Positions 1 to 7,935 of a stretch of 13,091 nucleotides of DNA are shown piece by piece. The position numbers and the translations under genes are program-made. Position 1 is the first letter of the stretch, and each line of letters opens with the position of its first letter. Source of the stretch: Shewanellaceae bacterium. GTDB taxonomy: Bacteria > Pseudomonadota > Gammaproteobacteria > Enterobacterales > Shewanellaceae. The DNA lies in NCBI GenBank assembly GCA_016779685.1, contig JADHND010000025.1:1-13091 (forward strand). The letters are read 5' to 3'. The notes under the pieces were generated by a model. The model did not search any database and was not told the DNA's origin. It saw only the letters and a program-made list of their open reading frames with translations.

Positions 1-1163
1 AGTTTCACCAACCACCGCGAGGTGATACTTTGCACAATCACCGTGCCAATAATGACAGAAAACACCAACGGTACGAGCATTTCCGCCCCTTTAATGCCAT
101 CTTGCTCTAATTTGATAGCAAACAAAGCGCTCACTGCTGCTGCGACAATGCCTCGTGGCGATACCCATGCAATGAACATCAACTCCTGACGGGTAAGCTC
201 CTTGTTGCCAAATGATGAAATCAAGACCGACAAGGGGCGTGCCACCAGCATAATCACCAACAACACCCAAAAGATTTCCCAACCCAACACCAAAAAAGCT
301 TCGATTTCGATACGAGCAGCCAATAAAATAAACAAACTACTGATCAGCAAGACACTCAAGGTCTCTTTAAATTCGATGATATTCGACACATCCAGATCTT
401 TTTTGTTGGCCAAAGCAATGCCCATCACGGTGACGGTCAACAGACCCGATTCTTCTTGTAGATCATTCGAAATAACATAAATTGCTAACATCAGCACCAT
501 CACCGCTGTGTTGATCAGATAATGCGGGAACCAATGTTTCCGTAAGCCTTCACTCACAATCGCAGCGGTCAATAAACCCAATGAAATACCAATAATCAAG
601 GTTTTACTGTAAAGCCAAAAGGTTTGCATGGTGCCTTGCTGATTGGCAACAAATTCATACACCAACACCGCAAACAAAGCCCCGAGTGGATCGATTAAAA
701 TACCTTCCCATCGCAAAATATTGGCAATATTGCTGTTTGGTTTAGCGGCTCGAATCAAAGGTACAATTACGGTTGGTCCCGTCACCACCACAATGGCGGC
801 AAATAGACAAGCCACAGCAAAGCTGATATTAAGAATTAAATAAGACGCCAGTAACACGATTCCCCAAGTTACCAGCATGCCAATACTGACTAAGTTGGTG
901 ACCATTCGACCATGGCCTTTGATTTCATCTAAATTTAACGTTAAGGCGCCCTCAAATAAAATGATTGCCACCGACATCGAAATAAAAGGAAACAACAAAC
1001 TGGAGAACAATTGATCAGGATTAATCATCCCTAACATAGGACCTAAAACAAAGCCGCTGATCAACAAAAATAAGATGGAAGGAATTTTTAAATACCAACT
1101 CGCCCATTGGCACATCAACGAGGTAATGCCGATTAGGGCAAGCTGGGTCATCAAATGTTCCAT
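1..1163 (-). CDS. CPA1/NhaP-type cation:proton antiporter, partial (3' end outside window)
   Basis: Open minus-strand frame of 387 codons that continues past base 1, so the C-terminus is missing. The product is a polytopic inner-membrane protein of the monovalent cation:proton antiporter superfamily, expected to exchange Na+ or K+ for H+ in pH and salt homeostasis. Visible family marks are LFEGALTL (69-76), VTGPTVIVPLIR (127-138), the core motif EGILIDP (153-159) with candidate ion-binding Glu153 and Asp158, Arg309 in VARPLSVLIS, and WVSPRGIVAAAVSAL (333-347). Many relatives carry a C-terminal TrkA-N/RCK domain; whether this one does cannot be seen. The ATG at 1163 has no clear ribosome binding site. 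An in-frame ATG at 1151 has GGA seven bases upstream and is an alternative start. It lies 89 bases downstream of the YeaC-family gene on the same strand, with no GC-rich hairpin between, so co-transcription is possible. Confidence 0.88.
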   Translation of the reverse strand, partial: MEHLMTQLALIGITSLMCQWASWYLKIPSILFLLISGFVLGPMLGMINPDQLFSSLLFPFISMSVAIILFEGALTLNLDEIKGHGRMVTNLVSIGMLVTWGIVLLASYLILNISFAVACLFAAIVVVTGPTVIVPLIRAAKPNSNIANILRWEGILIDPLGALFAVLVYEFVANQQGTMQTFWLYSKTLIIGISLGLLTAAIVSEGLRKHWFPHYLINTAVMVLMLAIYVISNDLQEESGLLTVTVMGIALANKKDLDVSNIIEFKETLSVLLISSLFILLAARIEIEAFLVLGWEIFWVLLVIMLVARPLSVLISSFGNKELTRQELMFIAWVSPRGIVAAAVSALFAIKLEQDGIKGAEMLVPLVFSVIIGTVIVQSITSRWLVK

Positions 1164-1252
1164 AGACTTATCGCTTAAGAAGTTTATCTATGAAACCTAG
1201 CAGAAAAAGACTGTTTAAAAAAGAAAAGAGCAAAAAATCATTAATTATTCAT

Positions 1253-1498
1253 TTAAGATAAAGTTCTTTTCAATTCATCTCGGCTCAACTGATTGATCTC
1301 ACCTTGTGCATTCACAGTTAAATGCTGATCTTGATTGTGATATTTGACATCAAACAACATTAAAACCTGCAACGCATTTGCTCGCTGCTCAGCCGTGAGG
1401 GATTGACCATCTGCGCCTTTCCCAGTTTCAACAGCTTCTTTAATTTGCTTATATTGCGTGGGTGTTATACGGGCTAACAAATCTTCAATGGCTGACAT
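1253..1498 (-). CDS. yeaC: YeaC-like DUF1315 family protein
   Basis: Small soluble protein of 81 residues and unknown function. It matches the YeaC/DUF1315 pattern: P-x-x-Y then AVETGKGADG (22-31), the LTAEQR stretch (34-39), and LQVLMLFDVKYHNQDQHLTV in the second half, with the acidic/basic helical C-terminus usual for the family. I chose the ATG at 1498 because GGAG sits six bases upstream. The frame is open further back, including ATGs at 1510 and 1528, but that would add residues foreign to the family. The next gene on the same strand is the antiporter. corA is divergent, with 228 bases between the two starts. The family has no established biochemical role that I know of. Confidence 0.82.
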   Translation of the reverse strand: MSAIEDLLARITPTQYKQIKEAVETGKGADGQSLTAEQRANALQVLMLFDVKYHNQDQHLTVNAQGEINQLSRDELKRTLS

Positions 1499-1726
1499 AA
1501 ACAACTCCATAATTGACACTAAGACCATGAACTATAAATATGCCACAAGCGAGCAAAAAATTCAGGCTTTTTCAGCACTTTTTCACTGTATATATGCAGT
1601 ATCAATGCGCTCATACCACCTGCACGATTTAAAATTTGTTTATCTTCAGCATTCTAGCATGGAACTTATGTTCAAATAGGTTAAAATGGCTTACATTAAA
1701 TTCATCTGTAGTTGCAGGAGACATCT

Positions 1727-2674
1727 ATGATAACCGCCTATGCGCTAGAGCAAACAAAATTAAAAATATATGAGCTTAAAGAACATGATCACATTCCTGA
1801 GCATACGTTTTGGTTAGATGTTTTTAGACCTGATGAGGCAGAACGCGCATGGTTATCTTCATTTTTTATGGAAGAAATGCCTGAAGAAGAAGATTTAAAG
1901 GAATTGGAAGCATCTGCTCGTTTTTACTACGACCGCGATGGGCTTCATGTTAATTCCTTATTTCCTCAACGTATTGGTCTGGAAGTGAAAGCCATTAACG
2001 TTGCCTTTACCCTGAGGGAGCAACTCATGCTCACCATTCGTGAAGACGACCTCGGACTTATTCGCCTAATTCGAAATTACCTTCGAACCCAGCGTATTGT
2101 CGTTGACACCCCTTATACGCTGTTTTTGGCTTTATTTGTGCTCAAGATTGAATACATTTCTGATATCATCGAAGATGTATACACCGTCCTTGAAGACGTC
2201 GGTAAAAATGTATTCGAAGCGCCCGACTTAGACCAAATCTTTAAACAAATTACCTACCAAGAAGATGTCAATGGTAAAGTCCGCCTCAGTCTACTCGATA
2301 CCCAGCGTTCATTGCGATACATTTCACGCTACCATCGTCAACACCTCAATGATGATAACATCAAAGAGCTTAAAGAAATTTTATCCGACATTGACTCACT
2401 CATGCCGCACAGTCAATTTATCTTCGATAAACTAAATTTTTTACTCGAAAGTACCATTGGTTTTAGTGGTCTACAACAGAATAAAATCATTAAGATCTTC
2501 TCAGTTGCCGCGGTCGTCTTCCTTCCCCCCACCTTGATTGCCAGCAGCTACGGGATGAACTTTGCACACATGCCTGAATTAGATTGGAAGTTTGGGTATC
2601 CCATTGCCATTGGCTTAATGGTTGCCAGCGCCGTTGGCACTTATTTATTCTTTAGACGCAAGGGCTGGCTGTAA
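1727..2674 (+). CDS. corA: Magnesium/cobalt transporter CorA
   Basis: Inner-membrane Mg2+ channel, a homopentamer in characterised members, which also passes Co2+ and Ni2+. The 315-residue product is almost the length of E. coli CorA (316). It has a long charged cytoplasmic N-terminal domain rich in helix, including the acidic run MEEMPEEEDLKELE. Two C-terminal membrane helices follow: the first is roughly 252-272 and ends in the signature GMN (276-278, YGMNF). A short periplasmic loop, FAHMPELDWKFGYP, leads into the second helix, and the tail is RRKGWL, as in enteric CorA. The ATG at 1727 is preceded by AGGAG at 1716-1720 with a six-base gap. An in-frame TTG at 1712 overlaps that ribosome binding site and is rejected. 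It converges on the cold-shock gene and ends ahead of a bidirectional terminator. Confidence 0.96.
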   Translation: MITAYALEQTKLKIYELKEHDHIPEHTFWLDVFRPDEAERAWLSSFFMEEMPEEEDLKELEASARFYYDRDGLHVNSLFPQRIGLEVKAINVAFTLREQLMLTIREDDLGLIRLIRNYLRTQRIVVDTPYTLFLALFVLKIEYISDIIEDVYTVLEDVGKNVFEAPDLDQIFKQITYQEDVNGKVRLSLLDTQRSLRYISRYHRQHLNDDNIKELKEILSDIDSLMPHSQFIFDKLNFLLESTIGFSGLQQNKIIKIFSVAAVVFLPPTLIASSYGMNFAHMPELDWKFGYPIAIGLMVASAVGTYLFFRRKGWL

Positions 2675-2710
2675 CCTAAATGACACCAATGACACCACAC
2701 CAGATAAGCA

Positions 2711-2736
2711 AAAACCCTCAATAAAGAGGGTTTTTT
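2711..2736. terminator. Bidirectional rho-independent terminator between corA and the cold-shock gene
   Basis: Stem CCCTC (2715-2719) pairs with GAGGG (2726-2730) across the loop AATAAA. Four A before and six T after extend the stem and give a T-tract on either strand. It lies 36 bases after the corA stop and 24 bases beyond the cold-shock stop, so it can end both convergent transcripts. Confidence 0.9.
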
Positions 2737-2759
2737 ATGATACAGCCTAGGCGGTACAA

Positions 2760-2969
2760 TTAGATAATTGTAACGTCTTGTGCTTGAGGGCCTTTGTTGC
2801 CATCCGTTACGGTTAAGCTAACTTGTTGACCTTCTTCTAAAGTACGTCTACCGGTACCATTAATTGCACGGTAATGAACGAATACGTCATTGCCTTCTTC
2901 TAATGCGATGAAACCGAAACCTTTGCTGTCGTCAAACCACTTGACTGTGCCTTTTACTTGATTAGACAT
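2760..2969 (-). CDS. Cold-shock domain protein of the CspA family
   Basis: 69-residue single cold-shock domain (OB fold) that binds single-stranded RNA and DNA. In this family it acts as an RNA chaperone or transcription antiterminator, often cold-induced. RNP1 is KGFGFI (16-21) and RNP2 is VFVHY (29-33). The aromatic face W11, F12, F18, F20, F30, H32 is kept, with Tyr33 in place of the commoner Phe. The TLEEGQQVSLTVTDGNKGPQA segment and final QDVTII are typical. AAGAG lies seven bases before the ATG. Bacteria usually carry several paralogues, so I cannot say which Csp this is. A leader of about 240 bases with inverted repeats precedes it. Confidence 0.95.
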   Translation of the reverse strand: MSNQVKGTVKWFDDSKGFGFIALEEGNDVFVHYRAINGTGRRTLEEGQQVSLTVTDGNKGPQAQDVTII

Positions 2970-3211
2970 ATGTAAACTCTTTTAATAAACTAAATAATTA
3001 ATGTTGAAATTCACTTTAACGGCTTAAAGTGATTCTTGTCGTCGTAGGCAATAATTTTTCATCCGAGATGAGACTCAGATCAAATTTGCCTCTTACAAGC
3101 GTTTAATGTGTCGGTATTTCTCTTACCGCCACTGGGCATACCGTCTAAAAAGCAATATAAAATGGCATTATAAGCGGTACATGTGCTTCATAGATTTCCT
3201 ATGATTCACTT
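2970..3211 (-). promoter_or_regulatory. Long structured 5' leader of the cold-shock gene
   Basis: Non-coding stretch between the proposed transcription start (about 3211) and the cold-shock ATG. I see no plausible ORF in it. A perfect hairpin sits about 37 bases before the start codon: TCACTTTAA (3011-3019), loop CGGC, TTAAAGTGA (3024-3032). Further upstream, short repeats can pair in exclusive ways: CGGTAT (3112-3117) with ATACCG (3138-3143) or with TACCG (3124-3128), and TACCGC (3124-3129) with GCGGTA (3174-3179). E. coli cspA has a long leader (159 nt) that refolds with temperature. A similar role here is inference from length, gene identity and repeats. Stretch 3246-3322, between this and ligA, holds no gene that I can see. 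Confidence 0.55.
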
Positions 3212-3217
3212 GGACAC

Positions 3218-3245
3218 TTTATAGCATATAGCGCTTAATTGCCAG
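3218..3245 (-). promoter_or_regulatory. Probable sigma-70 promoter of the cold-shock gene
   Basis: Read on the minus strand: -35 CTGGCA (3240-3245, four of six), a 16-base spacer, then -10 TATAAA (3218-3223) preceded by TGC, an extended -10. This gives a start near 3211. A perfect TATAAT at 3167-3172 is a second candidate, but I see no matching -35 for it. Confidence 0.55.
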
Positions 3246-3322
3246 TAAATTTTCACATTTATTTGACGAACACCCGGAATCAAGAAGCCTGAATACCTAT
3301 AAAAGTCGGTACTGACAGCACT

Positions 3323-5359
3323 TTAGTCCTCTAAACGCTCAAGTGAATCGACATACGCCCAAAAAGCTGATTCCTCGTAAATGGGCACAGCCAAGGATTC
3401 AGCCTTTGTGCGCTTAGAGCCCGCTTTTTCACCGGCCAGAAGCGCACTGGTCTTACTGGAAATGCTGCCGGAGACTTTTGCCCCCAAACGCTGTAACAGG
3501 GCTTTGGCTTCGTCTCTGGAGCAACGGCTCAATGTCCCTGTCATAACCCAGGTTTGCCCCAGTAAAGGCTGCACCGAGCCTCCCGTTGTCGGGGGCGCAG
3601 TCAACGTCAATAAGGCTGCCAGATCACGCACCATGCTCAACTGCTGCGGATCCTGAAAATAACGGGTAAGTTGTTCAGCAACCACTTCACCCACATCGGA
3701 GACCCCTTGCAACGCCTCAACATCCGCTGCGATGATCGCTTCTAGCGAGCCAAAATGCGCAGCCAAATGCAGTGCTGTGGTGGTGCCCACTTCACGGATA
3801 CCTAAGGCGTAAATGAAGCGAGCTAGCGTCGTCTGGCGGGCTTCTGCTAAAGCCGAGACTAAGTTGGCAGCCGATTTTGGCCCCATACGCTCCAAGCCCA
3901 CCAACTGTTCAGCGGTTAATTGAAACAAATCCAAAGGGGCTGCAACCATTTCTTTATCCACCAGCTGTTCAACGATTTTATCGCCGAGACCGACCACATC
4001 CAGTGCATGCCGAGAAGAAAAATGACGAATCGCTTCCTTACGTTGGGCTTGGCAACGGAGCCCCCCCGAACACCGAGCAATGGCCTCACCTGCTAAACGC
4101 TGTACTGGACTGTCACATACCGGACACTGACTAGGGAAAACAATGAAGCCTTCTGCCTCAGTACGATGATGCTGAACGACACGCACCACTTTGGGAATCA
4201 CATCACCAGCACGATGCACCACGACCTCGTCACCTAGCCGCAACCCTAACCGCTTAATTTCATCTGCATTGTGCAGCGTGGCATTGGAGACCATCACCCC
4301 GCCAACCAACACAGGTTGTAATCTAGCAACCGGGGTCAAAGCACCCGTTCTGCCAACCTGAAACTCAACCGCTTCGAGCCGTGTTAAGGCTTCTTGGGCA
4401 GGGAACTTAAAAGCCACTGCCCAACGCGGCGCCCGCGCCACCGCACCTAAGGCTACCTGATCCACTATTGAATTGACCTTGATGACCACCCCGTCAATTT
4501 CATAGTCCAATCTTGGTCGCTGCGTCATCACATCTTCATAGTAAGCAAGCACAGCCTCAGGGTTGGCTACCACTGCGGTCATCTTATTGGTCGGCAAACC
4601 CCATTCTTGTAAGCACGCCAATTGCGCTGCATGCGTTGTAGGCAAAGGCATGGCACCGGCCACACATTCACCAAGGGCATAAGCAAAAAAGGACAATGGT
4701 CGCTGCGCGGTTATTTTTGAATCTAACTGGCGCAAACTGCCACCAGCTGCATTGCGCGGATTCGCAAACACTTTGGCACCGGCTTGTAGAGCAGAGGCAT
4801 TGAGCGCTTCAAAGCCCGCTTTCGGCATAAAAATTTCGCCACGAACTTCCAGACGCAATGGACATTGCTCGGGCTCGACAGCCAGTCGCAGCGGAATACT
4901 GTGAATCGTCCGTACATTGTCAGTGATATTTTCGCCGACCCGACCATCTCCACGAGTCGCTGCCATCGTTAACACACCCTGCTCATAGGTTAAGCTCACC
5001 GCAATACCATCAATCTTAGGTTCACAACAATATTCAACTTGTTCTTGACTAAGTCGCTCACAGACTCGCTTGTTAAATGCTGCCAAATCCGCCCTATCAA
5101 ACACGTTATCTAAGCTTAACATGGGCTGACGATGGGGGACGGATTCAAATTTAGCCAAGGCTTGTCCACCTACCCGTTGGGTGGGTGAATCAGATTGTTT
5201 GAGCTCAGGATAGGCTGCTTCCAACGCTTGCAATTGTCGAAACAAGGTATCGTATTCGTGATCAGATACGGTTGGGGCATCCAGCTCGTAATAAGCCTGG
5301 TTATGGGCTAACAGCATTTGCTTTAGTTGTTGCATCTGTTGTGAAACTGATTTTGACAT
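3323..5359 (-). CDS. ligA: NAD+-dependent DNA ligase LigA
   Basis: Seals nicks in duplex DNA during replication and repair using NAD+; it is the essential replicative ligase of bacteria. The 678 residues compare with 671 in E. coli and all domains are present. The Ia region (SDHEYD, 32-37) is followed by the adenylation domain with nucleophile Lys115 in EPKIDG, ATRGDGRVGENIT (134-146), DGVVIKV (289-295) and AFKFP (316-320). The OB fold contains GRTG (337-340 region). The zinc finger has all four cysteines (412, 415, 430, 436). Helix-hairpin-helix repeats span about 450-575 and a BRCT domain about 598-675, with TGTLSRCSRDEAKALL. The start has AAGG eight bases upstream. It follows zipA on the same strand after 70 bases, the classic zipA-ligA order. 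No strong terminator is visible after the stop. Confidence 0.98.
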   Translation of the reverse strand: MSKSVSQQMQQLKQMLLAHNQAYYELDAPTVSDHEYDTLFRQLQALEAAYPELKQSDSPTQRVGGQALAKFESVPHRQPMLSLDNVFDRADLAAFNKRVCERLSQEQVEYCCEPKIDGIAVSLTYEQGVLTMAATRGDGRVGENITDNVRTIHSIPLRLAVEPEQCPLRLEVRGEIFMPKAGFEALNASALQAGAKVFANPRNAAGGSLRQLDSKITAQRPLSFFAYALGECVAGAMPLPTTHAAQLACLQEWGLPTNKMTAVVANPEAVLAYYEDVMTQRPRLDYEIDGVVIKVNSIVDQVALGAVARAPRWAVAFKFPAQEALTRLEAVEFQVGRTGALTPVARLQPVLVGGVMVSNATLHNADEIKRLGLRLGDEVVVHRAGDVIPKVVRVVQHHRTEAEGFIVFPSQCPVCDSPVQRLAGEAIARCSGGLRCQAQRKEAIRHFSSRHALDVVGLGDKIVEQLVDKEMVAAPLDLFQLTAEQLVGLERMGPKSAANLVSALAEARQTTLARFIYALGIREVGTTTALHLAAHFGSLEAIIAADVEALQGVSDVGEVVAEQLTRYFQDPQQLSMVRDLAALLTLTAPPTTGGSVQPLLGQTWVMTGTLSRCSRDEAKALLQRLGAKVSGSISSKTSALLAGEKAGSKRTKAESLAVPIYEESAFWAYVDSLERLED

Positions 5360-5429
5360 TCAAGTTACCTTAAAAAAACAATCTATGTTCCTCAAAATCA
5401 TCCTTGCATAATAAACACACCGATTGATC

Positions 5430-6122
5430 TTACGCAGACGTCTGTAATTGAATCGGCGTGGGTTGGGGTTTTATTTGACGTTGATAGGCTTGTTTGGTGG
5501 CCGCCTGCCAAGGTTCTTTCTGATCATCAAGCAATTCTGCTTGGAAACGTTCGGCGATTTGCTGCGCCGTATTCAACATCAAAGCGAACGATGCTAGATC
5601 ACGCGTGGGTTCACGGAGCCGCATAAATATGGTGAGACCCGGCACCACGGTTTGGGGCATCGCCGTCACATCAAAATGACCCGGTTGCACCATGTTGGCC
5701 AACGAAAACAGAATCCGATCCTCTTTAGACATCGCTTGGTACCGATGGAAGATACCCATATCACCAAATCGGCAGTGCAACTTTTCCAGATGAGCCAACA
5801 AGGCATCACCAGCCATCGGCTGCTTTGGCCGCGCCCGAACATACAGTACCATGACCTCCGGTCGTTTGTTCGCAGCCGGAGCAACGGGGCTCGATTCAAC
5901 GGACTTCGTTAACACATCTTCTTTCAGCGATTCTTTAAAAAAAACTAATTTTTCAGCCGTTGCCTGCGGTTCACTCACATCCCGTTGCACATGATGGGCT
6001 TGCTCTTCATCAAACGTTTGTCGCAGATCTGGGCGCCGCTTTAATGTCCATAGACCATGCACCAGCACTCCAACTATCAGCAACACACATAGTGCCATTA
6101 AGAAGGTTTGTATACTATTCAT
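5430..6122 (-). CDS. zipA: Cell division protein ZipA
   Basis: Inner-membrane anchor for FtsZ that helps tether and bundle the Z ring; found in gammaproteobacteria. The 230-residue product has an N-terminal membrane helix (about 5-25, FLMALCVLLIVGVLVHGLW) followed by basic KRR. A variable charged linker runs to about 88. The FtsZ-binding C-terminal domain starts at VMVLYVRA (90-97) and includes FGDMGIFHRY (119-128) and FSLANMVQPGHFDV (139-152), the diagnostic signatures. The linker is much shorter than in E. coli ZipA (328 residues). I chose the ATG at 6122, which has GGAG upstream though 13 bases away. The longer frame from 6173 would begin right at the predicted transcription start and would put 17 polar residues before the membrane helix. 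ligA follows. Confidence 0.95.
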   Translation of the reverse strand: MNSIQTFLMALCVLLIVGVLVHGLWTLKRRPDLRQTFDEEQAHHVQRDVSEPQATAEKLVFFKESLKEDVLTKSVESSPVAPAANKRPEVMVLYVRARPKQPMAGDALLAHLEKLHCRFGDMGIFHRYQAMSKEDRILFSLANMVQPGHFDVTAMPQTVVPGLTIFMRLREPTRDLASFALMLNTAQQIAERFQAELLDDQKEPWQAATKQAYQRQIKPQPTPIQLQTSA

Positions 6123-6181
6123 GAGCGCTGTTTTTCTCCATTTTAGCTGACCATTTTGGTGCTTTATTGTCATTGGCGACC

Positions 6182-6187
6182 ATTATA
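6182..6187 (-). promoter_or_regulatory. -10 element for zipA
   Basis: Perfect TATAAT on the minus strand in the short gap between the symporter stop and zipA, placing transcription start near 6175 and a leader of about 50 bases. TTGTCA (6202-6207) resembles a -35 but is only 14 bases away, too close to be ideal, so the -35 is unresolved. Confidence 0.5.
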
Positions 6188-6228
6188 ACTAATTTTGCAC
6201 ATGACAACAGCACCGCCTGATCAGTTTT

Positions 6229-7896
6229 CTACAAATTTTGGTCTTTTTTTACCGGGCTCATGTAATCTAGCTTCATTAACTGTACTTCCCGACGCAGTGC
6301 CCACATCGCATATAAATTAGGTAGCGTCATCAGCACCACGCAGATACCGCCTATGTGCCAAATCAAAGTGGTATCCAGCACCGTCGCTCCCAGAAAACTG
6401 AAGATATAAATGCAGCGGTATGGTACCAAAGCACGTTCCCCCCATAAATATAGGACGGCTTGGTCGCCATAAAAAGCCCATGAAATCGCTGTGGAAAAAG
6501 CAAACAGCACCAAACTTACAATGACCATCCATTGACCATCCTGCCCCCAATAACCTTGTTGAAAAGCCTTTAAAGTGAGTCCGGTAGAATGCAACAATGA
6601 ATACCCTTGCATCTGAATCTCAGGTGTCACTAAATGCCCTTTTTGAATGGTCACGACTCCAGAAAACAAGGTGTTACCGGACGTTAAATAAACCACGGAT
6701 TCCGCTACTGAACGCGCAGCAAGAACGGTAAAATTCGAATTCATAGGCTGACCATCGATGACATCAATCCCGCCATCATACAGCCGAATGTTGCCTGAAC
6801 CTTGTGATAACAAAGCTTGCAATGCCGTGATATCAGCGGGCAAGCTGTCATCAAAATGACCTTCGACAAACAACACATCTGCATGCTCAAATGTATTGAG
6901 TTGTTTCTTGTACCAAACCTGAGTTGATAGCACCACCAATGCCGTAAGCGTACAAATGACGAGGGTGTCTATAAAAGGCTCTAGCATGGCCATCAGTCCC
7001 TCCGCAACCGGTTCTTCCGTGGTGGTGGTGGCATGAATGATCGCTGAGGTACCCGAGCCAGCTTCATTAGAAAACAAACCCCGGTTAATACCTCGATTAA
7101 ACCCATAAGCTATACCGGCACCTAAGAAGCCACCTTGAGCGGCTGAGCCCGTCAACGCATCGGTCACGATTTGCCACACCACCTGCGGCAGCACGCTCCA
7201 ATGCATAACCAAAACCGATAGGGATGCAAAAATATACAGCATTGCCATGACAGGTACCAAGGCCACCGTCACTTTCGCAATCCGTTGGACGCCACCCAAA
7301 ATCACCAACGCCAATAACAGGGTAAAGGTGAAACCCACCCAAGCCGGTGGCCACTGCCAACTCTGCCATAAGCTATGTGATATCATATTACTTTGCGGCA
7401 TACTGCCAATGCCAAAGGCACTGAGCAACACCGCAACCGCAAACCAAGCGGCCAACCCGGGGCGATTTAAGCGTCTCGACAGTACATACATCGGCCCACC
7501 CCGACGGGTCCCATCCGTTGTGACCTCACGATAACGATGAGACAACATAACCTCAACATACTTCAGCACCATCCCCAGAAAAGCCGTCAACCACATCCAG
7601 AACACGGCACCTGCGCCCCCCAAATGGATGGCTAGAGCCACACCGCTGATGTTACCGGTACCAATGGTTCCAGACAAAGCAGTAGCAAACGCTTGCCAAG
7701 GCGTGGTTTCGCCTGCACGTAAACGTTGCTGGCGTTGTTGGTGAAACAAACGCCATGCAGCAGCAAACCAGCGGAACTGTGGGAAATCCAAGTAAAATGA
7801 AAAAAAGAGCCCGATCCCGAGCAACAACCAAGGGAAATATAAGGATCCGCCCAGCAGGCTATCGAGCCACATCAATGCGGGTAGTATGGTATCCAA
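6229..7896 (-). CDS. AGCS-family sodium:alanine/glycine symporter with a large internal insert
   Basis: Inner-membrane carrier of the alanine or glycine:cation symporter family (AlsT/DagA type), taking up small neutral amino acids with Na+. Family marks, numbered from the chosen start, are GTIGTGNISGVALAIHLGGAG (76-96), RGGPMYVL (132-139), YGFNRGINRGLFSNEAGSGTSA (264-285) and the terminal FAFSTAISWAFYGDQAVLYLWG region (about 465-486). Between the helix ending ALVVLSTQVW and the resuming LTLKAFQQGYWG lie about 110 extra residues (roughly 329-437) that ordinary members lack, making it 555 residues. The frame has no ATG near its beginning. I chose TTG at 7896, with AAGGA seven bases upstream. 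TTG at 7923 lacks a ribosome binding site, and ATG at 7872 would cut into the first conserved segment. It starts 39 bases after radA and is likely co-transcribed. Substrate is inferred from family only. Confidence 0.9.
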   Translation of the reverse strand: MDTILPALMWLDSLLGGSLYFPWLLLGIGLFFSFYLDFPQFRWFAAAWRLFHQQRQQRLRAGETTPWQAFATALSGTIGTGNISGVALAIHLGGAGAVFWMWLTAFLGMVLKYVEVMLSHRYREVTTDGTRRGGPMYVLSRRLNRPGLAAWFAVAVLLSAFGIGSMPQSNMISHSLWQSWQWPPAWVGFTFTLLLALVILGGVQRIAKVTVALVPVMAMLYIFASLSVLVMHWSVLPQVVWQIVTDALTGSAAQGGFLGAGIAYGFNRGINRGLFSNEAGSGTSAIIHATTTTEEPVAEGLMAMLEPFIDTLVICTLTALVVLSTQVWYKKQLNTFEHADVLFVEGHFDDSLPADITALQALLSQGSGNIRLYDGGIDVIDGQPMNSNFTVLAARSVAESVVYLTSGNTLFSGVVTIQKGHLVTPEIQMQGYSLLHSTGLTLKAFQQGYWGQDGQWMVIVSLVLFAFSTAISWAFYGDQAVLYLWGERALVPYRCIYIFSFLGATVLDTTLIWHIGGICVVLMTLPNLYAMWALRREVQLMKLDYMSPVKKDQNL

Positions 7897-7935
7897 ATGC
7901 CATATCCTTATGTCATTGTTCAAACAAGCTAGCGG

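Noticed and set aside
202..843. Plus-strand open frames opposite the antiporter
   Set aside because: They are antisense shadows of the 387-codon antiporter frame, which carries clear family motifs.
1585..1600. LexA-like palindrome ACTG...CAGT between yeaC and corA
   Set aside because: CTG and CAG are separated by eight bases; the gammaproteobacterial LexA box needs ten. A near-palindrome in AT-rich DNA, without SOS-type neighbours, is not enough.
3299..3322. Terminator after ligA
   Set aside because: Only a five-base AAAGT/ACTTT stem can be drawn before a short T-run; too weak to call.
4723..4953. Minus-strand open frame inside ligA, and similar frames across ligA, radA, zipA, the symporter and nrdA
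   Set aside because: All lie within long genes with clear family motifs in another frame and show no protein signatures of their own.
6123..6173. Seventeen extra N-terminal codons of zipA
   Set aside because: The upstream ATG would sit at the predicted transcription start without a ribosome binding site, and would place polar residues before the N-terminal membrane helix.
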